From the NCBI GenBank assembly GCA_903834515.1, contig CAILJM010000011.1:1-64000 (forward strand): DNA of 64,000 bases. Direction: 5' to 3'. Each line of letters opens with the position of its first letter. Positions within the stretch are counted from its first letter, which is position 1. A model generated the notes under the pieces. The model was not told the DNA's origin, ran no database searches, and saw only the letters and a program-made list of their open reading frames with translations. The stretch is from an uncultured Actinomycetes bacterium (lineage in GTDB: Bacteria; Actinomycetota; Actinomycetes; Nanopelagicales; Nanopelagicaceae). Below are positions 36,361 to 44,469 of the stretch, one piece after another. Position numbers and translations under genes: made by a program.

Positions 36361-36920
36361 CGGCGATAGCCATTCGCGCGTGGGCAGAGATGACCTTCAA
36401 CATTGATTGGTAATCCACAAAATGGACAAACTTGTCTCCCAGAAGCGACCACTGCTTCGGCTCGTTGGATAAATGTTCTCGCTTGATGGATACGAAGCCA
36501 TACGATGACAATATCCGGGGCATCTTCAATTTCTAAGGCTTGAGAATCATCCAAAACTTCTTCAATTTCTTCTCCGGCCATCGCTTGAATATGGACAATG
36601 ATTCGCTGAATAGCAGAGTCCCAGCTGATCCCAATGATTCCTACTCGAAAATCTTCTTCCAAGGGAAAATCTAACGGTGCGAGATCCTTGTTATGGCTAA
36701 CCGAAAGTTCATCCAAGCTCGCTTCACCTGAAATCTGCAACTCCCTTATGAGAGTCTTCAGACGGTCAGAAAGTGCCTGCACCTGGGTCTTCTCCACCAC
36801 GACTGAAGATAAAGCGCCTTGGCTTCGAGCCTGCAGGAAGAACGTTCTTTCACCTGGAAGACCGACGGTTCCGGTAGTGAACCGTTCAGCGCTCTCATGA
36901 CTTGTGGTGATTCGACTCAT
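36357..36920 (-). CDS. DUF3090-family protein
   Basis: 187 residues. The N-terminal part has the pattern GLPGERTFFLQARSQG followed by VVEKTQVQALSDRL, and the C-terminal tail has a small zinc-ribbon-like motif CPFCGLP with a later C (GHLC). No enzyme motif is recognised. It is conserved in actinomycetes beside the phosphatase and the SCO1664 protein. The start is 7 bases after the phosphatase stop. Confidence 0.88.
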   Translation of the reverse strand: MSRITTSHESAERFTTGTVGLPGERTFFLQARSQGALSSVVVEKTQVQALSDRLKTLIRELQISGEASLDELSVSHNKDLAPLDFPLEEDFRVGIIGISWDSAIQRIIVHIQAMAGEEIEEVLDDSQALEIEDAPDIVIVWLRIHQARTFIQRAEAVVASGRQVCPFCGLPINVEGHLCPRANGYRR

Positions 36921-36927
36921 CTTTGCA

Positions 36928-37632
36928 TCAGCCCCGGCCCTTTGTTGTTCTCAGCGAATGGCTGGGCGAGCTCTTCGAGCCGGCTCCCCCACCTAAGCTT
37001 GGTTTCATCGATCCAGACTGCGTTCCACTTAGATGCGAAGTGGAATTTGTATATGAAATAAAGGCGTTCCCCTCATTGATAACTATGCGAGTGAGCGAGG
37101 CGGGATCTATTGCAATCTTCTGAAAGTTATCTAGATGCATCCCTAGGTAGTGGGCAACTATCGCCTTGATAACGTCGCCATGCGAGACAAATAGCGTGGT
37201 TTTGCCAGGTAGTGCCAATCGTCGAATGGAATCGGTGCTTCGTTCCAGCATCTCTAAAAAGCTCTCGCCGGCAGGGAATCGAATTGACGCCGGATTACGT
37301 TGAATCCCCCGCCAGAGTGGCTTCTTAGATAGGAGTGAGAGTTTCTTCCCACTCCAATCTCCATAATCCATCTCAATGATTCCCGAATCCCGAATACTTT
37401 CAATCTTAGAATTTTGAGAAAGGAATGGTGCGATCGTCTGCCTTGCGCGAGGGAGCGGACTTGATACAACACGATTAATTGTCATCGATCGTAGATGAAG
37501 CTCAACCTGAGCGGCTTCCCTCATCCCTCTCTCCGATAGATGAACCGTCTTGTCCCTCCCGGCCAAAATCCCCTTCTCGTTTGCCGTTGAATGGGCATGC
37601 CGTAAGAGCAGAATCTCAGTAGGACGCGTCAT
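36928..37632 (-). CDS. Histidine phosphatase (phosphoglycerate mutase-like), mshC-linked
   Basis: 234 residues. The catalytic motif LRHAHSTAN is at about 10-18 (RHxHS instead of RHG), the second active-site segment is SSPLPRARQT, and the C-terminal histidine is in FVSHGDVIKA. A low-complexity Gly/Ser tail follows residue 205. It is a 2H phosphatase, substrate unknown. It is the first gene of the phosphatase-DUF3090-SCO1664-mshC run, and has a leaderless promoter. Confidence 0.87.
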   Translation of the reverse strand: MTRPTEILLLRHAHSTANEKGILAGRDKTVHLSERGMREAAQVELHLRSMTINRVVSSPLPRARQTIAPFLSQNSKIESIRDSGIIEMDYGDWSGKKLSLLSKKPLWRGIQRNPASIRFPAGESFLEMLERSTDSIRRLALPGKTTLFVSHGDVIKAIVAHYLGMHLDNFQKIAIDPASLTRIVINEGNAFISYTNSTSHLSGTQSGSMKPSLGGGAGSKSSPSHSLRTTKGRG

Positions 37633-37638
37633 ATCGGA

Positions 37639-37644
37639 AGGCTA
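37639..37644 (-). promoter_or_regulatory. -10 element for the histidine phosphatase operon (leaderless)
   Basis: TAGCCT on the minus strand, six bases before the ATG at 37632. Confidence 0.6.
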
Positions 37645-37668
37645 CCGAGAAAGTCGCACTTACGTTGG

Positions 37669-37674
37669 TAACCT
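37669..37674 (+). promoter_or_regulatory. Probable -10 element for the aldo/keto reductase gene
   Basis: TAACCT is seven bases before the ATG at 37682, one more than the common spacing here. It is divergent from the phosphatase promoter in a 49-base gap. Confidence 0.5.
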
Positions 37675-37681
37675 GCCCTCC

Positions 37682-38629
37682 ATGGAGATGCGAACCCTTG
37701 GAAACACAGGACTCAACGTTTCGAGGTTGGGACTGGGAACCATGACCTGGGGGCGAGATACCGACGAGCACGAAGCGGCAGACCAATTACGCTCTTACCT
37801 CGAGGCTGGCGGAAACCTCCTCGACACCGCGGCGGTTTACGGTGACGGCGATAGCGAACGTGTTATCGGTGGATTTCTTGGGACGCTCATAGATCGCAAA
37901 GATATTCTTATCGCCACGAAAGCTGGCATAACTTTTAAATCCCCTGATCGCAAATATAACAATTCCAGATCAGCACTGCTTGAGGAACTTGATGGCTCAT
38001 TAAGCCGTCTTGGAGTCGATCATGTCGATCTCTGGCAACTTCATGGTTGGGATGAGAAGACTCCGATAGAGGAGACGCTCTCTGCTATAGATTTCGCGGT
38101 GAATTCAGGCAGGGCTCGTTATGTAGGACTCTCTAATTTCAATGGTTGGCAACTCGCACGAACAGTTACATTGCAGAACCCGCTCTTCGGAAAGGCAGCG
38201 ATAGCGTCGATTCAATCGGAGTACAGCCTGCTTAACCGTGAAATCGAGGCTGAGGTACTTCCGGCTGCTCGAGCGCTTGGCGTTGGTCTGCTTGCATGGT
38301 CCCCGTTGGGTCGCGGAGTATTAACTGGAAAATATCGGAATGGCCTACCGTCAGATTCACGAGGTGCAACTCCACACTTTGCTGAATTCATTGCGCCGTA
38401 TATGGATGGCCGCAGCCGTGGCATAGTCGAAGCTGTTTATGTAGCAGCAGAAGGCCTTGGCTTTAGCCCATTGGAAGTTGCCTTGGCCTGGGTGCGAGAT
38501 GGCGAGGGCGTGGCGAGCGCCATTGTCGGAGCAAGAACAGGTGCGCAGTTGCGCGGAGTCCTCACTTCAGAAGAGATAGTTCTTCCGGATCCAGTTCGCG
38601 CCGCTCTCGATGATATTTCTGCGCACTAG
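37682..38629 (+). CDS. Aldo/keto reductase
   Basis: 315 residues, a TIM-barrel oxidoreductase. MRTLGNTGLNVSRLGLGTM opens it, and the catalytic set is visible as Asp and Tyr in LLDTAAVYGDGDSE, Lys in IATKAG, and His in LWQLHGWDE. It uses NADPH to reduce an aldehyde or ketone; the natural substrate is unknown. The longest frame starts 132 bases upstream inside the phosphatase gene; the ATG at 37682 fits the family and the promoter. Confidence 0.9.
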   Translation: MEMRTLGNTGLNVSRLGLGTMTWGRDTDEHEAADQLRSYLEAGGNLLDTAAVYGDGDSERVIGGFLGTLIDRKDILIATKAGITFKSPDRKYNNSRSALLEELDGSLSRLGVDHVDLWQLHGWDEKTPIEETLSAIDFAVNSGRARYVGLSNFNGWQLARTVTLQNPLFGKAAIASIQSEYSLLNREIEAEVLPAARALGVGLLAWSPLGRGVLTGKYRNGLPSDSRGATPHFAEFIAPYMDGRSRGIVEAVYVAAEGLGFSPLEVALAWVRDGEGVASAIVGARTGAQLRGVLTSEEIVLPDPVRAALDDISAH

Positions 38630-38658
38630 TTTCTCAGGGTCAACAAGCGCGCAATCAT

Positions 38659-40011
38659 TTAGCAGTTAGAGAGAAAACGCGCTAACACTCGAACTCCGAA
38701 GAGTAAGCCATCAACTGGAATTCGTTCATCGACGCCGTGAAAGAGTGCAAAGAAGTCCAGTTCTTCGGGTAACCGAACGGGGCTATATCCGTAACCAATG
38801 ATTCCTAAGTCCGAGAGTGCCTTGTTATCCGTTCCACCACTCATAAGAAAAGGGACTGGAACGCCTTCTGGATCTTCAGCCAAAATTGCGTCACACATTC
38901 CCGCCACAAGCGGTCCTTCGAATTCAACCTCTAGGGCTTTATCGCGGACCATGATTTCAATCTCAGCATCGCCAGCCGTTAACTCTCTTAAAGTTGATTC
39001 AAGTTCATTTTCGAATCCGGGCAGGAATCGACCATCAACTACTGCAGATGCAGAACCGGGGATGACGTTTGCCTTGTATCCCGCTTCGAGCATTGTTGGG
39101 TTTGCCGTGTTCTGTACGGTAGCGCCCATCATTCTCGCTGCTCCGCCGATATGTTTCATTAATGGCCTTGGATTAGTTGGATCGTAAGGCTCTCCGACCA
39201 ATTCGGCGATCTTAGAGAAAAATTTTGATCCAGTTTTTGTCTCACGTGCCGGCCATTGGTACTCACCAATCCGGGTAATTGCCCTCGTCAATTTAGTAAT
39301 CGCATTTGCCGGATTTATAAATGATCCATGCCCCGCATCGCCAGTGGCAGTCAACTTCATCCACTGAATTCCCTTTTCGGCAGTCTCAACAAAGTAGAGT
39401 CGGTGACCACTGCTAATGGTTACAGAGAACCCACCAACTTCTGAGATCGCTTCGGAGTAGCCCTCAAAGAGTTCAGGACGATTCTTCACCAACCAACGAG
39501 AGCCATAGACGCTACCTGCCTCTTCGTCGGCAAAGAAAATAAGCAGGACGTTACGTGGTGGCAGAAATCCGGCACGAGACCATGCTCGAACGAGTGCAAG
39601 AAACATGGCGTCGCCATCTTTCATATCAACTGCGCCTCGACCCCAGATATATCCATCTTTAAGTTCGCCGCTAAAAGGGTCGACGCTCCAATCTGCTGCA
39701 TTCGCTGGGACAACGTCTAAATGGCCGTGGACAACAATTCCAGGTCGATTCTGATCGCGCCCTTTAATATGTGCCACGACATTTACTCGATTCGGCGCAG
39801 TCTCTATCAACTCAGAAGTGATTCCCACCTCTGCCAATTTATCGGCGCAATACTGGGCAGCGGCACGCTCATCACCACGACCTTCGCCATGGTTAACGCT
39901 CGGAATTCGAATGAGCTCTTGAAGAATTACGACAACGTCGCGTTCCATTTCTTCAATCTGCTCTGGTGTGAGGTTGTATCCAATATGACATGGGTTACTT
40001 GGATTGCTCAA
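38659..40011 (-). CDS. M20-family metallopeptidase
   Basis: 450 residues. Metal-binding motifs are VVHGHLDVVPA, GRGAVDMKDGDA and FADEEAGSVYGSRW, with a dimerisation domain between about 195 and 330, and the final GGTDNKALSDLG. Similar proteins are dipeptidases or deacylases. The start is TTG at 40011, supported by AAGGAG nine bases upstream. The 137 bases up to the tRNA gene hold its promoter region but no gene. Confidence 0.9.
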   Translation of the reverse strand: MSNPSNPCHIGYNLTPEQIEEMERDVVVILQELIRIPSVNHGEGRGDERAAAQYCADKLAEVGITSELIETAPNRVNVVAHIKGRDQNRPGIVVHGHLDVVPANAADWSVDPFSGELKDGYIWGRGAVDMKDGDAMFLALVRAWSRAGFLPPRNVLLIFFADEEAGSVYGSRWLVKNRPELFEGYSEAISEVGGFSVTISSGHRLYFVETAEKGIQWMKLTATGDAGHGSFINPANAITKLTRAITRIGEYQWPARETKTGSKFFSKIAELVGEPYDPTNPRPLMKHIGGAARMMGATVQNTANPTMLEAGYKANVIPGSASAVVDGRFLPGFENELESTLRELTAGDAEIEIMVRDKALEVEFEGPLVAGMCDAILAEDPEGVPVPFLMSGGTDNKALSDLGIIGYGYSPVRLPEELDFFALFHGVDERIPVDGLLFGVRVLARFLSNC

Positions 40012-40148
40012 TTCTCAACTCTCCTTCGGTCCGCAAGCGGGCTTTCAATGCCCTTATCCTGCACTACTCGGGCTCCATTTCCCACGTGCCGCATAGGTTG
40101 CTATATTTCTCCACTGACCGCCTTGATGCCATGGGGTGGTGAACACTC

Positions 40149-40232
40149 GTCCGGGTGGCGGAATTGGCAGACGCGCTAGCTTGAGGTGCTAGTTCTCGCA
40201 AGGGATTCGGGGTTCAAGTCCCCGTTCGGACA
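40149..40232 (+). tRNA. tRNA-Leu (GAG anticodon)
   Basis: 84 bases fold as a class II tRNA. The acceptor stem is GTCCGGG with TTCGGAC (two G-T pairs) and discriminator A. The anticodon arm is CTAGC-TTGAGGT-GCTAG with anticodon GAG, and there is a long variable arm and the T arm GGGGTTCAAGTCCCC. The class II variable loop and D-arm sequence fit tRNA-Leu. CCA is not encoded. A TATATT at 40102-40107 may be its promoter -10, with low certainty. Confidence 0.96.
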
Positions 40233-40362
40233 CGCTAGCATCTAGAACCTTCCATAAAACCTTTTATAACCTCTTACAACACTCTCAACCTTTCACATTG
40301 ACCCTTCATGGTCGGTTGAGGATCAACGCTCTTTTACCCTTTAGAGGTGGCAGGATACGGCC
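40233..40362. other. Gap between tRNA-Leu and thymidine kinase gene
   Basis: 130 bases. CTCAACC (40284-40290) and GGTTGAG (40314-40320) enclose a smaller GACC-CTTCAT-GGTC hairpin, giving a possible leader structure. ATAAAACCTTTTAT just after the tRNA is a minor dyad. No gene is seen. Confidence 0.4.
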
Positions 40363-41007
40363 ATGGCCGAACTCACCTATTACTGCGGCACGATGGATAG
40401 CGGAAAATCAACCCTTGCCCTCCAGACTGCACATAACCATCAAAGTAGAGGTCGAAGCGGGGTCATTTTCACCAATAAGGACCGTGGCGGCCCCGGCATG
40501 ATCACGAGCCGGCTCGGTTTGAAGAGCGAGGCGATTGAAGTTGGTGTCGGCTTCGACCTTCATAAGTTCATCGTGGATATGTTGAGTAGAGGAGAACGCG
40601 TCGACTTCATTATTAGCGATGAGACGCAATTCTTCGATCCCGAGCAGATTGAGCAACTTGCTCGTGTGGTCGATGGCTTAGGGATAGATGTCTACGCATT
40701 TGGCATTTTGACCGACTTTAGAACCAAACTCTTCCCGGGTTCGGCTCGGTTGGTTGAGCTTGCGGATCGAGTTCTGCCGCTTCAGGTCGAAGCCCTCTGC
40801 TGGTGTGGCGTTCGGGCAACTCACAATGCTCGCGTCGCATATGGCCAAATGATCACCGAGGGCGAGCAGGTAGTTGTTGGTGATACCGAAGATCCCGATG
40901 CAATTGGATATGAAGTTCTCTGCCGAAGACATCACATGCGTCGAGTAACCAGTCGCTCGGCGCGCGCTGCAAGGGCAGAGCCACTACCCTTTCAAGGTCT
41001 TGAATAA
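40363..41007 (+). CDS. tdk: Thymidine kinase
   Basis: 214 residues of the type II thymidine kinase family. The P-loop is CGTMDSGKST (8-17), a lasso-type DETQFFDPEQ segment carries the base/Mg site, and CWCG and CRRHH supply zinc-binding residues. It phosphorylates salvaged thymidine to dTMP. AGGA ends seven bases before the ATG. It is a single-gene unit after the tRNA. Confidence 0.95.
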   Translation: MAELTYYCGTMDSGKSTLALQTAHNHQSRGRSGVIFTNKDRGGPGMITSRLGLKSEAIEVGVGFDLHKFIVDMLSRGERVDFIISDETQFFDPEQIEQLARVVDGLGIDVYAFGILTDFRTKLFPGSARLVELADRVLPLQVEALCWCGVRATHNARVAYGQMITEGEQVVVGDTEDPDAIGYEVLCRRHHMRRVTSRSARAARAEPLPFQGLE

Positions 41008-41046
41008 GGCTTAAGAAATTCGCTCACTCAATCATGGGAGATTCAC

Positions 41047-42087
41047 ATGCAATCTAAAGGTTACGCCGCGCTCGCAGGAAATTCTCACCTCGAATCTTTC
41101 GAATTTGAACGTCGCTCCTTAAGGCCCGACGATGTTGCGCTCGATATTTTGTACGGGGGAATTTGTCACTCAGATATCCACCAAGTTCGTGAAGAGTGGG
41201 GACCAAGTCTCTTCCCTATGGTTCCGGGCCACGAAATCGTTGGCCGCGTAACGGAAGTTGGCTCCTCTGCTCACAAATTTAAAGTCGGGGATTTGATTGG
41301 CGTTGGAGTCTTTATCGATTCTTGCCGCAAGTGCGAGAATTGCCTCTCTGGTCTTCAGCAATACTGCGCAGAAGGAATGACCGGTACCTATAACACCTTG
41401 GAACGAGATGGATCGACGATCGCGTTCGGTGGATACTCGAATAATTTCGTAATCAATGAGAATTATGCTGTGCGCGTTCCTGGCAATTTAGCACTTGAGG
41501 GAGTTGCACCACTTATGTGCGCGGGAATCACCCTGTACTCACCTCTAAAGCATTGGAACGCTTCCCCGGGCAAGAAGGTTGCCATTATGGGGCTTGGCGG
41601 ACTTGGTCACATGGGCGTTAAGTTTGCGGCCGCTTTAGGTGCGCATGTCACCGTTCTCTCTCACTCGCCCTCTAAGAAAGGCGATGCGCTTGCAATGGGG
41701 GCTCATGAATTCAAAGTTATGGACTCTGAAGATTCTTTTAAAGAGTTACATCGTCACTTTGATCTCATCCTCAATACCGTTTCTGCTGACATGCCGATCG
41801 AGAAATATCTCAACCTGGTCAAGGTTGATGGAACACTCGTGATGATTGGATTGCCTATAAATCCGGTCTCGGTCGGAGCAGGATCTCTCATCGGATCTCG
41901 ACGCTCACTTGCCGGCTCGATGATCGGTGGAATCGATGAACTTCAAGAGATGATCGATTTCTGTGGAAAACACAATATCGTCAGCGATGTCGAAGTCATC
42001 AAGGCCGATTACATCAATCAGGCTTACGAGCGGACCGTAGCTTCAGATGTGAAGTATCGATTCGTGATTGATTCCAGCACTTACTAA
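41047..42087 (+). CDS. Zinc-dependent alcohol dehydrogenase
   Basis: 346 residues, medium-chain dehydrogenase. Catalytic zinc ligands are GGICHSD and GHEIVG, the structural zinc is bound by the CRKCENC...C cluster, and the cofactor loop is GLGGLGHMGV. It resembles YahK/cinnamyl-alcohol-type NADP-dependent aldehyde reductases. The physiological substrate is unknown. GGGAG lies six bases before the ATG. Confidence 0.9.
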   Translation: MQSKGYAALAGNSHLESFEFERRSLRPDDVALDILYGGICHSDIHQVREEWGPSLFPMVPGHEIVGRVTEVGSSAHKFKVGDLIGVGVFIDSCRKCENCLSGLQQYCAEGMTGTYNTLERDGSTIAFGGYSNNFVINENYAVRVPGNLALEGVAPLMCAGITLYSPLKHWNASPGKKVAIMGLGGLGHMGVKFAAALGAHVTVLSHSPSKKGDALAMGAHEFKVMDSEDSFKELHRHFDLILNTVSADMPIEKYLNLVKVDGTLVMIGLPINPVSVGAGSLIGSRRSLAGSMIGGIDELQEMIDFCGKHNIVSDVEVIKADYINQAYERTVASDVKYRFVIDSSTY

Positions 42088-42119
42088 TTTCTTCACTTTT
42101 ACTGATTTAATTTGCGTTG

Positions 42120-42160
42120 GCCACACTGGCTCATTAGTGAAATTGATGAGCCAGTGTGGC
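42120..42160. terminator. Likely bidirectional hairpin terminator without U-tract
   Basis: GCCACACTGGCTCAT (42120-42134) and its exact complement (42146-42160) form a 15-pair stem with an 11-base loop between the convergent alcohol dehydrogenase and DUF554 genes. The right arm is within the last codons of DUF554 and the loop holds its stop codon. There is no T-run on either side. Confidence 0.75.
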
Positions 42161-42868
42161 GATTATCGGAGCGATGAAAATTGCGGGCAGGAGATTCCCG
42201 ACCGCGATCTGTTTAATATCTAGGACTCTTAGCCCGATACAGAAGAGCAGGACTCCCCCAACACACGTCATTGCGCCTACTTGATACTCGCTCATCACAT
42301 TGCCTAAAGCCCAACCAGCCAAGGTCCATAGACCTTGGTATATACCCACAGGGATCACGGAAAGTATGACTCCCCAGCCAAAGGTTGCTGCAAATGCGAT
42401 AGAGGTAATGAAATCCAAAGTGCTCTTGAGTATTAGTTGTTGACTTCCGTGACCCATGCCATCTGATATAGCCCCCAAAGTAGCTAACGGTCCTATGGCA
42501 AAGAGCAAAGAGGCGGTGAGGAATCCCTCTAAAAAACGACCATCGTGGCTCTTAGAAAATCGCTGACGAAGCAAAGATCCGAATTTCTCCAACCGGGATT
42601 CGATGCCTAACCAAGAGCCCAGAATTGCCCCTAAGAGCAGAGATGCCAGAACCGTAAGGATCGACCAACCCTTAGGTAAAGCTCCGATAAATTTCGGGTT
42701 CCACAACTCACGCAGCGCATCAACTGCAGCCAAAATCGTGACACAGCCCAGCGCTTCAGTGACTAGCTTGCGGGTAACTACTGGGATTCGATTGCCAAAG
42801 GAGGTTCCGAGGGCACTCCCAGCGGCAATTCCAAAAATGTTGAGGACGGTACCAAATCCAGCAAACAT
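42134..42868 (-). CDS. DUF554 membrane protein
   Basis: 244 residues with about six or seven hydrophobic segments. The N-terminus GFGTVLNIFGIAAGSALG and the internal ILSVIPVGIYQG segment match DUF554. It is probably an inner-membrane transporter-like protein of unknown function. The ATG overlaps the uppP stop by one base (TGATG), so it is likely co-transcribed with uppP. Confidence 0.85.
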   Translation of the reverse strand: MFAGFGTVLNIFGIAAGSALGTSFGNRIPVVTRKLVTEALGCVTILAAVDALRELWNPKFIGALPKGWSILTVLASLLLGAILGSWLGIESRLEKFGSLLRQRFSKSHDGRFLEGFLTASLLFAIGPLATLGAISDGMGHGSQQLILKSTLDFITSIAFAATFGWGVILSVIPVGIYQGLWTLAGWALGNVMSEYQVGAMTCVGGVLLFCIGLRVLDIKQIAVGNLLPAIFIAPIIATLAHQFH

Positions 42869-43746
42869 CAGCCAAGGATCCCAAATCGCAGTATTGAAAG
42901 AAGGCCTACTAGGAGACAGTATGCAGCAAATGGTCTCAAAGTGTTGCTCTTAAAATATTTCACCAAAAAGGTCACCGAGACATATGTAGCGATAAATGCC
43001 GTGACTGTCCCAGCGATTAATGGCAACTGCGATCCAGAAGCGATTGCCCCGGTATGAAAGAGTTTTGGTAGCTTGAGTAGTGAGGCACCTAAGATCGCTG
43101 GGAATGCGAGGAGAAATGCAAAGTCAGCGGCAACCGAGCGAGATAGGCCTCTCAGCATTCCAAAACTTATCGAGACGCCAAATCGAGATATTCCCGCAAA
43201 GAGCGCGCTGCTCTGTCCAATACCAACGATAAACGCCTGACCAATCGAGACGCGCTCGACAATCGCACCATCAGAATCCTTCGCTCGCGCGTGTGCATGG
43301 CGGCGATCAGTGAGATGTTCTACTCCAAAGAGAATGAGACCGTTGAGTGTAAGAAAGAAGGCGGCGAAGAGTGGTTTGCCAAAATTACGTTCAAAGAACT
43401 TATTGAGGAGCAGGCCGATAATCGCGACTGGAATACTTCCTACAATGAGTCGCGTGAGAAGCGCTAATCCAGAACCCGCAGATTTTCGTCTGAGAAGACC
43501 ATTGAAGGCAGAAGTCAGAATTGAGATCCAACGACGACCGAAAACCAAGAAGAGAGCAATCGCACTGGCGAAATGGAAAGCAACCGCGATGAGTAAATAT
43601 TGCGGATCGGCAGCGAATCTCTCCCATGAACCGCCTAGCCAGGCCGGCACTAGAACGGCATGACCTAAGCTGGAGACGGGAAACAATTCAGTAACGCCCT
43701 GTAGGAGCCCGATTGCTATTGCTTGTAGGTACGTAAAATGAAACAT
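42868..43746 (-). CDS. uppP: Undecaprenyl-diphosphatase UppP
   Basis: 292 residues with about eight hydrophobic segments. The family motifs LLQGVTELFPVSSLGH and the later GISRFGVSISFGMLRGLSR are evident (the latter in place of the usual GxSRSG). It recycles undecaprenyl diphosphate for peptidoglycan synthesis and confers bacitracin tolerance. It starts 15 bases from the divergent YczE-like gene and shares its promoter core. Confidence 0.93.
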   Translation of the reverse strand: MFHFTYLQAIAIGLLQGVTELFPVSSLGHAVLVPAWLGGSWERFAADPQYLLIAVAFHFASAIALFLVFGRRWISILTSAFNGLLRRKSAGSGLALLTRLIVGSIPVAIIGLLLNKFFERNFGKPLFAAFFLTLNGLILFGVEHLTDRRHAHARAKDSDGAIVERVSIGQAFIVGIGQSSALFAGISRFGVSISFGMLRGLSRSVAADFAFLLAFPAILGASLLKLPKLFHTGAIASGSQLPLIAGTVTAFIATYVSVTFLVKYFKSNTLRPFAAYCLLVGLLSILRFGILG

Positions 43747-43749
43747 GGG

Positions 43750-43755
43750 TAGACT
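43750..43755 (+). promoter_or_regulatory. -10 element for the YczE-like gene (leaderless)
   Basis: TAGACT, six bases before GTG 43762. It overlaps the uppP -10 element by three bases; together they form TAGACTCTA. Confidence 0.6.
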
Positions 43756-43758
43756 CTA
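43753..43758 (-). promoter_or_regulatory. -10 element for uppP (leaderless)
   Basis: TAGAGT on the minus strand, six bases before the uppP ATG at 43746. It overlaps the opposing -10 element. Confidence 0.6.
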
Positions 43759-43761
43759 CAG

Positions 43762-44469
43762 GTGAGTGATTCGCAGGATGCAGAGGCGCAACAACGACTG
43801 GGAAGTGCACTCTTTCGAATACTCTATCCGCAAAGAACAATCCCACATATGCGCTGGACAGGTACCTCGCGCTGGGATTTATCATTGACCAGGATTCTCA
43901 TACTATTTTTCGGTCTCGCGATCTTTGGCTTAGGCGACTCGCTGGTCATCCAATCCCACATAGGTAATGCACCTTGGTCAGTTTTGGCTCAAGGACTCTC
44001 GTTGCATACGCCATTTTCTATCGGCGCATGCACCTTTATTATTGGGGCGACGGTGCTCCTTTTGTGGTGGCCTCTCAAGGAGCGTCCTGGATTTGGCACG
44101 CTAGCGAATATCGCCATCATCTCCCTCTTTATTCAAATTGGGATGTGGATCTTCCCAACATCGAATGGAAATTGGATCCTCTCAATCCTGATGGTCCTCG
44201 CGGGCATAGCGCTTGTCGGAGCAGGATCGACTCTTTACATCACCACAGGATTGGGCCCTGGACCGCGAGATGGATTGATGACGGCGATTCACCATAAAAC
44301 CAAAATAAGAGTTGGCCGTGTTCGGCTGGCAATTGAAATATGTGCGTTGACGATTGGTGCACTCCTCGGAGGTCGTGTGGGAATCGGAACTGCGCTCTTC
44401 GCTCTATTGATAGGGAACTCAGTCGCCATTTGGTTAGGCGTTGCTAAACATTTTGCAGGGTCCAATTAA
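43762..44469 (+). CDS. YczE/YitT-like integral membrane protein
   Basis: 235 residues. A 45-residue cytoplasmic lead is followed by five hydrophobic segments. The pattern GLAIFGLGDSLVIQSHIGNAP and YITTGLGPGPRDGLM matches YczE-type membrane proteins, whose role is not known. It starts at GTG with the leaderless spacing. Its last 26 bases overlap ung on the opposite strand. Confidence 0.83.
   Translation: MSDSQDAEAQQRLGSALFRILYPQRTIPHMRWTGTSRWDLSLTRILILFFGLAIFGLGDSLVIQSHIGNAPWSVLAQGLSLHTPFSIGACTFIIGATVLLLWWPLKERPGFGTLANIAIISLFIQIGMWIFPTSNGNWILSILMVLAGIALVGAGSTLYITTGLGPGPRDGLMTAIHHKTKIRVGRVRLAIEICALTIGALLGGRVGIGTALFALLIGNSVAIWLGVAKHFAGSN

Noticed and set aside
37550-37681. Upstream extension of the aldo/keto reductase (first 44 codons of the long frame)
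   Set aside because: It overlaps the divergent phosphatase gene, is not conserved in the family, and the promoter hexamer at 37669 favours the ATG at 37682.
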